A stretch of DNA of 64,000 nt, from assembly GCA_963989385.1 (NCBI GenBank), contig OZ022501.1, positions 24,250,602-24,314,601 of the forward strand, given 5' to 3'. The DNA comes from Ctena decussata (Eukaryota; Mollusca; Bivalvia; Lucinida; Lucinidae). Below, piece after piece: positions 21,401 to 33,400 of the stretch. The notes beneath the pieces are model-generated. The model saw only the letters and a program-made list of their open reading frames with translations. It searched no databases and had not been told where the DNA came from. The position numbers were made by a program, and so were the translations under genes. How positions within the stretch are numbered: position 1 is the first letter of the stretch; each line of letters starts with the position of its first letter.

Positions 21401-24400
21401 ATATGTGAAAAATGCGTTCGAATTCTGTGAAAAATGCGACCGGATTTGTCACACGCGTGAAAAATCCGAACCCATTTTTCCCACATGTGAAAAATGCGTT
21501 CTGTGAATATTGCGGTCTCACAGAGCTATCTCAAAATGTCAATCATTGCTACATAGCACAGCCAAATCATGTTATACACTCCACTGTCATGCAAAGCTTT
21601 ACGTGTTCGTGGTTATATCCATCATGTGTGTGTGTTGCGGGGGGGGGGGGGGGGGTGTAATGCTCATAAAGGGGTAAAAATGGACTATTGTGAAAAGTGG
21701 CTCTGTGAGGTGGGGATAATCCACTACAAGATCGTCTTTCTTTCAGTCATATTGTGATTGTGTTGGGGAGGGAAGAGTGGTGCGGGAGCGGGCTGAGGTG
21801 GGAGGGGAAAAACTACTCTCTGATTATGTCTCGTTTTGGTTTTTTAACTAACCGATTTATATTTTATCTTACATGGTGTGTTAAAGCGGATCATGGGGCG
21901 AGACTGCTTGAATTTGCCAACTTAATTAATGCATCAGTTTACCTAATTAGGATGTAGCTATACTTTCACAGGATTTGCAGCACTCGTATGGAAACATTGA
22001 GCACGTGGTTTCGAGACCCAGCGAGGCGATGAGGGTGGAACAATCGTACTTCGAAGCCCCGGCAACTTTTCTGTCTTTCTTGCAACCATTTTTGGAATCT
22101 GAAATGAAACCATTATGAGCCAGCCCCGGATCCAGGGAGTTGGCTTTGGGGCTTCAGCCCCACCACCTGGGCCTGGTTGGATAAAAATATATATTGTGAT
22201 ATCTCATTAGAATCGCCTCCTCGAGGCGATACTATTGAGACATCACAACGTATATTGCAAGGCAAAAAATGACATTAGCAAAACTCCTCATCAAATTGAT
22301 TCCTGATTATGTCATATAGTTTCAAGAAAACCCCCTGGTCTTGATCCGGGTCTGTCAGGGCCACGATAATAAAATGCTGTTATACCCATTAATGCCTAGT
22401 ATCTGATAAAAAGGAAACTGACAAACATTACAGGCCCAGATCAGACGCCGCAAACGTGGGCTTCTGATCAGGTTCTATAGGGTCAAGTCAGGTAAATTCA
22501 GACAGCAGGTAAAGTTGGACAGTGACATTGTTTCCTTTATATGTCAGCTGTTTGGAATTAAAACAAAAATAACTGGGCAAACAGTGAAAATTTGCCGTCT
22601 CATCTGGATTTTCACTGTTTGCATAGGTCTGTCCGAATTTACCCGCTGTCCGAAGTAACCAGACTCGACCTTACTATTTGATTTGCAAAAAAAAAATGGG
22701 TAAACCCTAATAAAACAAGAGGGCATAGTATTGCCCTAAATGAGTCGCGACACGAGAAAACCAACAATGTGGTTGTGCGCCCAGCGCAGATTCAGATCAG
22801 CCTGGGCATCCGCCCAGTTTGACCAGACTCTTCGTTATATGCTCAAAGGGTAGCTAAGGATCTAAGCTACCGCCATGCGGACAGTGAAGACTCTGATCAG
22901 ACTGGGCGGATGCCCAGGCTGATCTGAGTCTGCGCAGGGCGCACAACCACTGTTGGTTTTCTCGCGTCGCGGCTCAGTTTCATCTGAGGAAGAGAACGTC
23001 TAGGAAATATCATGGATAATATTTCTAAGCGAAGACTTTGATCACCCATCCATCTACACTTAAAACAATATCGACAGTAATGTCCCACCTATCCATCTAC
23101 ACTTACAACAATATTGACAGTACTTTCCCATCCATCCATTTATACTAACAACAATATTGACAACACTGTCCCAACCAGCCATCAATACTTGCAACAATAT
23201 TGACAACACTGTCCCAACCAGCCATCTTTACTTACAACAATATTGACAGCACGTTCCACCCATCCATCTATACTTACAACACTACTGACGGCACTGTCCT
23301 GCCAAGCAATCAATACTTACAACATTATTGACAGCATTTGTCCAACTCATCCATCAATACTTACAACAATATTGCCAACACTTGTCCAATCCATCTATCT
23401 ATACTTACGACAATATTGACAGCACTGTCCTGCCAAGCCGTCAATACTTTCTACAATACTGACAGCATCTGTCCCACGAATCCATCTACACTCACAACAA
23501 TATTGACAGCACTGTCCCACCAACACATCTATACTTACAACAAAATTGACAACACTGTCCCACAAAGCCATCAATACAATATTGACAGCACTGTCCTGCC
23601 AAGCCATCAATACTTACAACTTCATCACTTGTACTCACAACATTATTGACAGCACTGTCCCACCCATCCATCAATACTTGCAACAATATTGACACCACTG
23701 TCTCACCAATCCATCGATACTTTCTACAATAATGAAGCACTGTCTCACCCATCCATAGATACTTACAACAATATTGACAGCATTGTCCGAAGAAGCGTTT
23801 ACACATTTTCAGAGCCGGTCCCATGATGGTTCTGATGTCAGTGCAGGATTGGTCTGCAATTCCGGAGTCCATGCAAGAGTAACCTTGAGGAAGAAAGGTA
23901 ATATAAGAAAATCACTACTCGATTAACTACTATAAGCAATATAAACAAGGACAAGTAATTGTTTTGCAAAAGAAGGCAATTAAAACGCTGCTCACTTCTT
24001 TTTAATAATCTCCTTTGCAAAACATCCATTGACCCTTTAAGCGCCAAAAAAAGCAGACGACAAAATTTACGCCTGCTAAATTTAAAAAAATGCCGTGTCA
24101 AAGATATTTCATATTGAGAATTCAAAGACTACAGGGCAAACAGTGTAGATCTAGACCAGATGGCTCATGGTGAGCCGCCTCATCAGGATCTATACTGTTT
24201 ACATATTCTGCTATTTTAGCCTTTGACGCTTAAAGTATTAAAGCCAGGTGATTTACTAAATATGGAATTTACCTTTAAATATGGAATATGAAAATACTTA
24301 GACATGAGCAAACTTCTTCTGCATTATTGACCGGAAATACCTAGGGTAGAGTTGGATAACTTCGGACAGCAGGTAAATTGGGACAGTGTCATTGTTTTCT

Positions 24401-27400
24401 TAATATGTCAGTTGTTTGGAATTGAAAGAAAAGTAAGTGGGCAAACAGTGAAAATCCTGATGAGACGGCTCATTATGAGCCGTCTCATCTAGATTTTTAC
24501 TGTTTGCAATGGTATCTCTGGATTTATACGCTGTCCGAAGTTACCAGACTTGACCCTGTATGCGAAATAAAAATATCATGCATCAATCATAACTTCAGAA
24601 TTTTTAGAATTTTATGTTTTGTGCGCGTCGCTTAGGTTTAATGGTAGATTTACGTTAGAACAGAGTGACACCTACCTTGTCAAAGTCCAAAACTTCTGTA
24701 ATAAGTTCTTGATACATTATAAGAAAGGAATGTCCATCACTAGAACCTTGGTTTAAGATATTTCCTCATGTCCAAGAAATTAATGCATTTCATATTGAAA
24801 GGTAAATTCCATGTTTAGAAATTGGTATGTTTAAATTATTCTCCTAGCGAAATACGTGTACGTGACTCCCCTTACCAATAATATTTTCTCTTATTTCTCT
24901 TTCGTCTTGAGTTAGTTAAGAGGATTATCAGTGTTATAGATTTCGGGATCAGTCGAAATTTTTGAAATTAATTTCCTATCAAGGAACCAATTACTACAAT
25001 AAAAACTATTTAAAATGGTTGACGTCGATTAAAAAATATTGTACATTGGTTAAGCTAAAGAAATATCACTTTTATAATTTACTTAAGGAGAGAGAGAGAG
25101 AGAGATACAGCGAGATTCTGTCAATTCATATAATAGGGTAGAGTCGGGTAACTTCGGACAGCGGGTAAATTCGGACATACCACTGCAAACAGCGAAAATC
25201 CAGATGAGACGGCTCATCATGATTTTCACTGTTTGCCCAATTATTTGTGTTTTAATTCCAAACAACTGACATATAAAGGAAACAATGTCACTGACCGAAT
25301 TTACCTGCTGTCCGAATTTACCTGACTTGATCCTAGTGTGATAAGAACTGAGCGGCAACATGACAAAACCAACAGAGGCATGCGCTAAGCGAATACTCAT
25401 CTCAACCCGGGCATCTTCCCTATCTGATCAGAGTCTTTACTGCGCGCTTAAAGGATAGCAAAGCTCCTATGCTACCTCCATGGGGGCAGCGAAGACTCCG
25501 ATCAGACTGGGCAGATGCCTAGGTTGATCTTAGTCTTCGTTGGAGGTACTATCCACTTTGGTGGTTTTGTCATGTCGTGGTTCAGTTTAACAATGACCAA
25601 ACACATGCCTACAAGTTTTTTGAAATTCATACACTGTACAAAAAATCCCGTAGATTTTACGGGAGAATACCTGGCAACCAGCTGCCAGTCCATTTCCCGT
25701 TATTTTTACGGGCGCTCGTAAACATTAGCAGGAATAATCACGCAGAGTAGAGTAGAATAAGACAGGTATTGTTTTGGTCATATAGTCCTTCAACATTATA
25801 AAGTTGTTTTCGAGTGCGGTCAGTTAACATATCTCTACCATGTCGTGATTTCAAACAATGCTCTACAGGCAGACGCCCGTAAAAAATACGGGAAATGGAC
25901 TGGCAGCTGGTTGCCAGTTTTTCTACTGTAAAATTTACGTTTTTTTACAGTGTATTTTTACTTTTTCTGAACTGGACAGTTCCTGCATAGTAAACATACT
26001 AGATTTCACATTTAAAGTTTTTGCATTCAAAGGAAAACATTGAAATAGTTTAAGCAACAAAATCGGGATTTGTAAACAGCGTAAATCCAGGGGCCGTATT
26101 CATAAAGCCACTTAAGTTGTTGCTATGCGGTTGCTCAGGCTAAATATCTATAAAGGAGATTCCCTACAACTATGAAATTTGGTCTGGAGGAACAGTCTTT
26201 GTAAGACTGTTCCTCCAGAGCAAATTTCATAGTTGTAGGGAATCTCCTTCAAAGAAATTTAGCCTTAGCAACAGCATAGCAACCACTTAAGTCGTTTTAT
26301 GAATACGGCCCCAGATGAGGTGACTCTTAATGAGCTGCCTTATCTGGAGCTACAATGTTTGCTCTGATCTTTCGATTCCCTAGGGTCAAGTCGGGTAACT
26401 TCGGACAGCGGGTAAATTAGGACATACCAGTGCAAAAAGAGAATATCCTGATGAGACGGCTCATTATGAGCCGGCTCATCAGGATTTTCACTGTTTGACC
26501 AGTTAATTTTGTTTTAATTCCAAACAACTGACATATAAAGAAAACAATGTCACTGTCCGAATTTACCCGCTGTCCGAATTTACCCGACTCTTTTTATTTC
26601 TGGAAATCTGCTGACGTAAATACGTGTATTGTAGATTTGCAGTTTTGGTACTGTCAGGGTTAAATCTAGCTATTTATTTTGACACGTCCTTCAGTCAAAT
26701 GAGTCTCGGTAGCTCAGTAGGTGAGGCGCTGACCTGCTGATGTAGCGGTGTCGGGTTCGAGACCCGCTGGAGGCAGAAATCTTCCCATGCGGGATCCCAT
26801 AGCACACAGACTTTCTTTTCGCCCTCCCATCGTCCTGATATAACTGAAATAATGTTAAAAAGGACGTAAAATCGCAAATCACCAATCCATCCTTTGCTTG
26901 TTTCTGTAATTCCGGTAATCAGGTGTATTCCAGAAATCAGGTGTGTTCTGCTGACCGAGTGTATTCGGTAAGCAGACTGAGTATACACGGCCGGTGTCCG
27001 CTCTGATAGTTTCCCTTGTGAGTACTAGAGGACCTGCGACATCCGTTAGAGTCTCACACAGTCAGATGTATCACACATGAGCAGAGCAGCTTGGGAGGTC
27101 AGACCGACTGGTTGTCCTGAGAACCCTTTGTCAACAGGCACTCAACATTGAATCAACATTGAATAAATGTTGATTCAACGTCGTGGCGTTGAATCAACGT
27201 TCATTCAAAGTAAATTCAACGTAGTAGGTGCCCTCTTGGTTTGCAGTCCCCGAGCCCCAGTAAAAAAGTAAAATCCTCTTACCACTTGGTGGTGGTGCTG
27301 AAAAGAAGAACAGAAGAAGGTAAGTTTCTATGGTTTGATCGCTTCCTGGAAATACCAAGAAACACAAAACTACCGAAATATGCCGGAATGCATCGGAATA

Positions 27401-30400
27401 CAACGAATAGTACCGAAATACAATTTAACATTGCCAGACCTAGCATCGTGTACTAATCAGAATGCACCATGTGACAATTTTACATGAGCCGAGACACGAA
27501 GAAAGAAACAAAGTGGCATGTGCGCACAGCGAAGCTAGCTTAGACCCTTAACTACCGTGTGAGTGAGTGAGTGAGTGAACTCGGGTTTAACGTCCCGCCA
27601 ACAACGAGGTCATATGGAGACGGGACCTCGGTTTAAAGTCTCATTCGAAAGACCGGAGAAGCGGGGGATCGAACCTGCGACCCCTGGATTGGTAGTCTGG
27701 AGTGTTATCCACTACGCTACAGCCGCTCCTAACTACCGTGTAAGCGAACAGCAAATACTCTGATCAGACTGGGCGAATGCTGATCAGACTGGGCGAAGCT
27801 GAGTCTTCGCTGGGCGAACATGCCACTTTGTTGGTTTTCCCATGTCGCAGCTCATATGTATTTGTACATACTGGCACATAAATGGCCTACGTAACAGACT
27901 CTGACCAGCCTGCAACAGATTTTTCGCCATTCGCACACTCAGAGATCAACTTTTGCCCACTACTGGTCCAAAAAATGTGATTTATCAATGCTGGGTATCA
28001 CGTGCAGAGAAATCCTGATCACATTTCAGGAACCATTGCGATGCTACGACGTCAGCCCCACATCTCACAGCGTATCCCCTCCCCTCTAAATCAGTTGAAT
28101 GTTGGAGAAAAAGAAATCATAATTGAGCCGTGACACGAGAAAACTAACAAAGTGGTTGTGCGTCCGCCCAGTCTGATCAGAGTCTTCGCTGTCCGCATGC
28201 CAGGTAGCTTAGACTCTTAGCTACCCTTTAAGCGCTTAGCAAAGAGTCTGATGAGACTAGGCAAATGTCATCGCTGATCTGATATGAGTCTGCGCTGGTC
28301 GCACAGCCACTTTTTTGGTTTTATCGTGTCGCAGTTCATTAATTTCTTGTTCTAAGTCATTCTAGGAAAAATAATGTTAACAATGATTATATTTTTTCTG
28401 TGGATATGGGAAGACGTAAGTGGCGCAGGTCGTAGCATCGCAATGGGACTCTTTTGGTTTCTTCATTTAACTAACAACAGAAAATCTTCTGCGAATTTTG
28501 ATCAAAGTCTCCGCTGGTCGCAAAATTCAGACCGTCAATCAAATTCAAACAATAAAGTCTGTGGTACTAGCTATAAGGTTTAAAGCCTATGTCCATATAA
28601 TATTGCTCAACGCGGCACCAGGACAAGAAAATCGTATAAAGGGTGAAGCTATTTATGATTTTTCAAAAACGTGTGCCCTCTACTTTGTGCCTGTTATATC
28701 ATTATGATTTAGCATATGTACATGAATCCATATTTGAGCCGCGACACGAGAAAACCAACAATGTGGTTGTGCGGCCAGCGCAGACTCAGATCAGCCTGGG
28801 CATCTGCCCAGTCTGATCAGAGTCTTTGCTGTCCGCATGGAGGTAGCTCAGTCCCTCAGCTACCCTTTGGGCACTTGGCGAAGAGCCTGATCAGAATGGA
28901 TGGACGCCCAGGCTGCTCTGAGTCTGCGCTGGGCGCACAACCACATTGTTGGTTTTCTCGCATCGCGGTTCATTCTACCACCAAACGTAAAGGTGAATGT
29001 CTCCCATTTCACTTCGAGCTCCTCTCAGATGGAAGAATTTGCTCACTTAAGGAACGAATTCTTTCCTTTAACAGTAGCCCTCATTTCGGAAGCGCTTCCT
29101 CAACCGGAGTAGTTTATAGGAAAAATGGAATCCGAAGGAAGATACTCTGGAACCACGGAACACATCGGGAGAATGAAACTAGCAGATTCGATTTAACTGA
29201 GTAAGCTCATGTGCAGTCATGTGATTTTGTAACCGCCCACGCCCAAAAGCCCCCACCCTGTCCCACCCATTGCACCCCACCACTTCCCTGAAAATGTCGC
29301 AATATATTTTTTCCTTTAGTCAAAATTGCAGAAAAAGATTGTGTGTATTCATATATAATATTTACGTTCTTGGTGTATTTACTGAAAAGCCCTATATAGT
29401 AAACCACTGGAACCTAAAGAAGTTTACATTCCAATAATCCCATTCAGCCATACGACGTCAACGACGTCAACATCAACAATCTGATTGGAGGTCGGCGACG
29501 TCATGACGTCATTCACGTTGTTACGATGTTAGCAGAAAAACTGCGTGTACATGGGTTACTTCTTCAATTTTAGCCCTTTTACAAGATTGTTTATCAAGGT
29601 TTTGATTGAAACGAATGTAAATTTAAGGTGGTGATAATCATTGATTTGGGGCAAAGACAAAAATCTGCATAAAACACTCAAAATACCACTGACCTTTCCA
29701 AAACTTAGCATATTCCTTCTTTATGTTGTTTCTGACAATTCAGACTCCCAAAATGCAGCATTTGTTAATGTTAAAAAGTGTTTTTATAAGGAAAGATCAA
29801 AGGGTAATTTTGTGCGCAATAATCTGAAAAAATAATATTGTTATTGAAAATATACTTAGTGCTGAGAGTTCCTTGTTGCATAATGGAGAGCGAGCTAGCA
29901 ATTATTTTTTCAAACTCTTTCACACATTATCAGGCTGAGCAGATGAAATAAGATGCTGTCTGTGTCCAATTTTTTTTGTCAAAACACACAGGTAAGACAG
30001 GTGAGACTATTTTAACAAGGTTGAACAATTTCATCTACACACCAGTGATCATTTAAGTAATGTATTATTTATACTGTAGGTGTTACATAGGCATGCTTGC
30101 CTACCCTATATTAAATAAATGCATCCAGTGTACATTACCTTGTACATGGTTGAACATTTGAGAAAAAGCTACCATTTTCATCTGGTCTACATTACAATTT
30201 GAGAAAGAGTTGGAATAAATAATTGCTAGCTTGCTCTTCATTATGCAATAACGCACCTTCAGTGCTATGTAAATTTTCAATAACGATGTTAATTTTTTGA
30301 TTATTGCGCAGAACATTACCCTTTGATCTTTCCTTATAAAAACACTTTTTTAAGCAGCAGGTACGTCTATTTTGTATTCTAAACTGTAAAGAACAACAAA

Positions 30401-33400
30401 AATAAGAAGTCTGCTAACTTTCAGGGAGATACCTTACTTTTTTATGGTTTTATGTAGATTTTGACATTTACCATAAATCACCACCTTAAGCAATGAACTT
30501 AATTTTTCCTGATGTTTATCGAAGTGTAAACTACATTAGGTCACTAGCAAAGTTTACATGAACCCAGAAGGGGTTTATTCACTCAGCACGTGACCCAATG
30601 TAGTTTACACTTCGATAAACCTCAGAAAAATGGGATTCATTCCTTAAAGTACTTACTGGGTTCTGGAGTAGGCGATGGAGTAGGCGATGGAGTAGGCGAT
30701 GGAGTAGGCGCTGGAGTAGTGGCAACTGAAAGATAATAGGCCAAGATAATGAGGTACAGCTAGCTGCGTGGTCCAAGAACTATGGCAAGCCAAATGCACA
30801 CTAATTTTTCTCAGGCCTTTCAAATTAGTGTGCATTTGGCTTGCCATAAAGAACAGTAACTCCAGATAAAAGAGTGAGCGGAAAATTTTCCGTATTTCTC
30901 CATAAAAACCTATGCTGTGACCCCTTATTAAAACCGTCTCACCGATATGGTTCTAATAAGGGGTCACAACATATATATTTTGTTATCAATAAAGAAATAT
31001 GGAAAAATTATCCTCAAAAGTCTATTTTATACAAGCATTGTGAATAAGAATTCTGGACTGACCGGATCAACAATGCATATACCCTGGGGCCGAGTGCACG
31101 AAGGAGGGTAAAGTACGCCGGCGTAGCTAACGAACGTCGGTGCAACTAAGTCTGTACTACGACTGTATTTTAATCCAAGCGCAAAACCCGACCAATGGTT
31201 CTAATGTACTGCCATTTTCATGTTTGTGCTATCTTTAGTAACAGTGGATGGCAGCCATCTTGGATAGCCAATTTGCCTAAAACCAAAACAGCTCTTTGCA
31301 AGGATCATCCTGACACAAAATTGGTCCAAATCCATTCAGGGGTTCCTGAAATATAGTCATTTTCATGTTTTTGCTATTTTTAGTAACGACAGTGGTGGCC
31401 ATCTTGGATGATACAGTCCCATAAATGTGAAAAAAAAAGAAAAACTCCTTTCAAGAATCATTCTGATTAAATCTGAGCAATTTCCACTCAGCGTTTAACG
31501 ATTTATCGGCACTCAAGCAAAATTGAGACTTGTAAACCAAAACTAGGTCACTGTGACCTAATTCCGCTACAGATTTTTTTCATTTTCATAATTTTTAAAA
31601 AGAAGGTCCAATTAAAGTTCCATGCAAAGTTTCAGCAAAATATACCAAGTGGTTCTAGAGAAAATGTTAGTTATGTTGTTTTGCTATTTTTAGTAACAGG
31701 CGGCCATCTTGAATTCTCGACCAGGCTGAATTTCTGTAATCCGAAGCCTTGCAGTCTGATCATGCTTCATATGAAATTTGAGAACAATGGCTGCAGTGGT
31801 TTTTGGAGAAATTAACTGTACAAATCTTTAACGTCAGGGTTGACGTAAATGTGAACGGACTGACGGACGGACGGTCGGAATGACGGACGGAAAACCGGAC
31901 GCCCATACCGCACCTTGCTAAAGCAGGTGCGACAAAAATCAAATAAATTAAGGTCAGATAGTTCAGCCTATAAAGTTAAAAAGACTGTTTGAGTATGTTT
32001 GTAAAAAAAAAAGAAATTAGCTCCCTCAAGGTGCAAAAAATAAATTGTTTTCAGAGGCCAGTGAAAAAAAATCCTGCCTCCATCAAGAATACCACCCCCT
32101 CCCCAAGAATATCAAATGGTCGGACCCTTAGGCCAACGGTGTTCTGACAAGGTATGAGGTGTGCTTCAGACATATTTTTTGTATGTTTCAGTGTTTACAG
32201 ACATGGAGCAGAGTCGGGTAACTTCGAACAACAGGTAAATTCGGACAGTGACATTGTTTCCATTATATGTCAGTTGTTTGGAACTAAAACAAAATTAACT
32301 CGCCAAACAGTGAAAATCCTGATGAGACGGCCATCTGGATTTTCACTGTTTGCAATAGTATGTCCGAATATTTACCACCATGTTCGAAGTTACCTGACAG
32401 TAGACCCTCTTTACAATGACGGCATTTGTTATAAAACATTTTCAGTCCAGCTGAATTTGCTGTTTTTAAATAATGCATATTTTGATTAACAGAACCATTT
32501 CGTGCCTTTAAAAATGACTTTATAAAGAATATGAGCCACGACACAAGGAAACCAACAAAGCGGTTGTGCGTCCATCGCGGACTCAGATCAGCCTGGGCAT
32601 CCGCCCAGTCTGATCAGAGTCTTCCCTGTCCGCATGAAGGTAGCTTAGACCCTGAGTTACCATTTGAGCGCTTAGCGAAGACTCTGATCAGACTGGGCGG
32701 ATGCCCAGGCTGATCTGAGTCTGCGCTGGGCGAACAACCACATTGTTGGTTTTCTCGTGTCACGGCTCATATTGCTTTTGTCCTGAATGCCGCCATAAAA
32801 AGGGCTGACTGAATCAGGGGAATACTTACTTGGTTCCTTGCAAAGACCTTCAAAGCACATCTGTAAAAAAGAAAAAAATAAATGAGCCGCGACACGAGAA
32901 AACCAACAATGTGGTTGTGCGCCCAGCGCAGACACAGATCAGCCTGGGCATCCACCCAGTCTGATCAGACTCCTCGCTAAGCGCTTAAAGGGTAGCCAAG
33001 GGACTAAGCTACCTTCATGTGGACAGCGAAGACTCTGATCAGACTGGGCAGATGCCCAGGCTGATCTGAGTCTGCGCTGGGCGCACAACCACATTGTTGG
33101 TTTTGTCGTGTCGCGGCTCAAATCTCTTTGTCTCACAATTTGATGTACAAAGGTCATGTGGACGCGTTTTCATAGATATTAATGATTAAAAGTAATTTTG
33201 CGTTGAATAGGAACATTTTCACGGGACGCTGAGTCTGCCATATTCGTTTTCGCCTAGCAGCTTCCCAATGGAAAAACTGTTAAAACTTACAATTAGGAGA
33301 AAATGTCAGAGCCCCATTTACGAAGGGCAACATGGTCCAGACAACTTGAACACGGGGGAAGTAACCAAATAAGTTGTTCCCGGTTGATGAAAATAGCAAA

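Noticed and set aside
23043..23766. CRISPR-like array
   Set aside because: Units are contiguous without unique spacers, the genome is animal, and the unit derives from an exon-intron edge.
26701..26775. A tRNA gene
   Set aside because: Box A and B are present but the acceptor stem does not pair and the same sequence continues into a repeated SINE body. The heads at 35936, 42081, 62224 and 62871 were rejected for the same reason.
28716..29204. 162-residue open frame
   Set aside because: The first 85 residues are PalA sequence (RRLRSAWASAQSDQSL-like peptides recur at every PalA copy); the remainder shows no domain.
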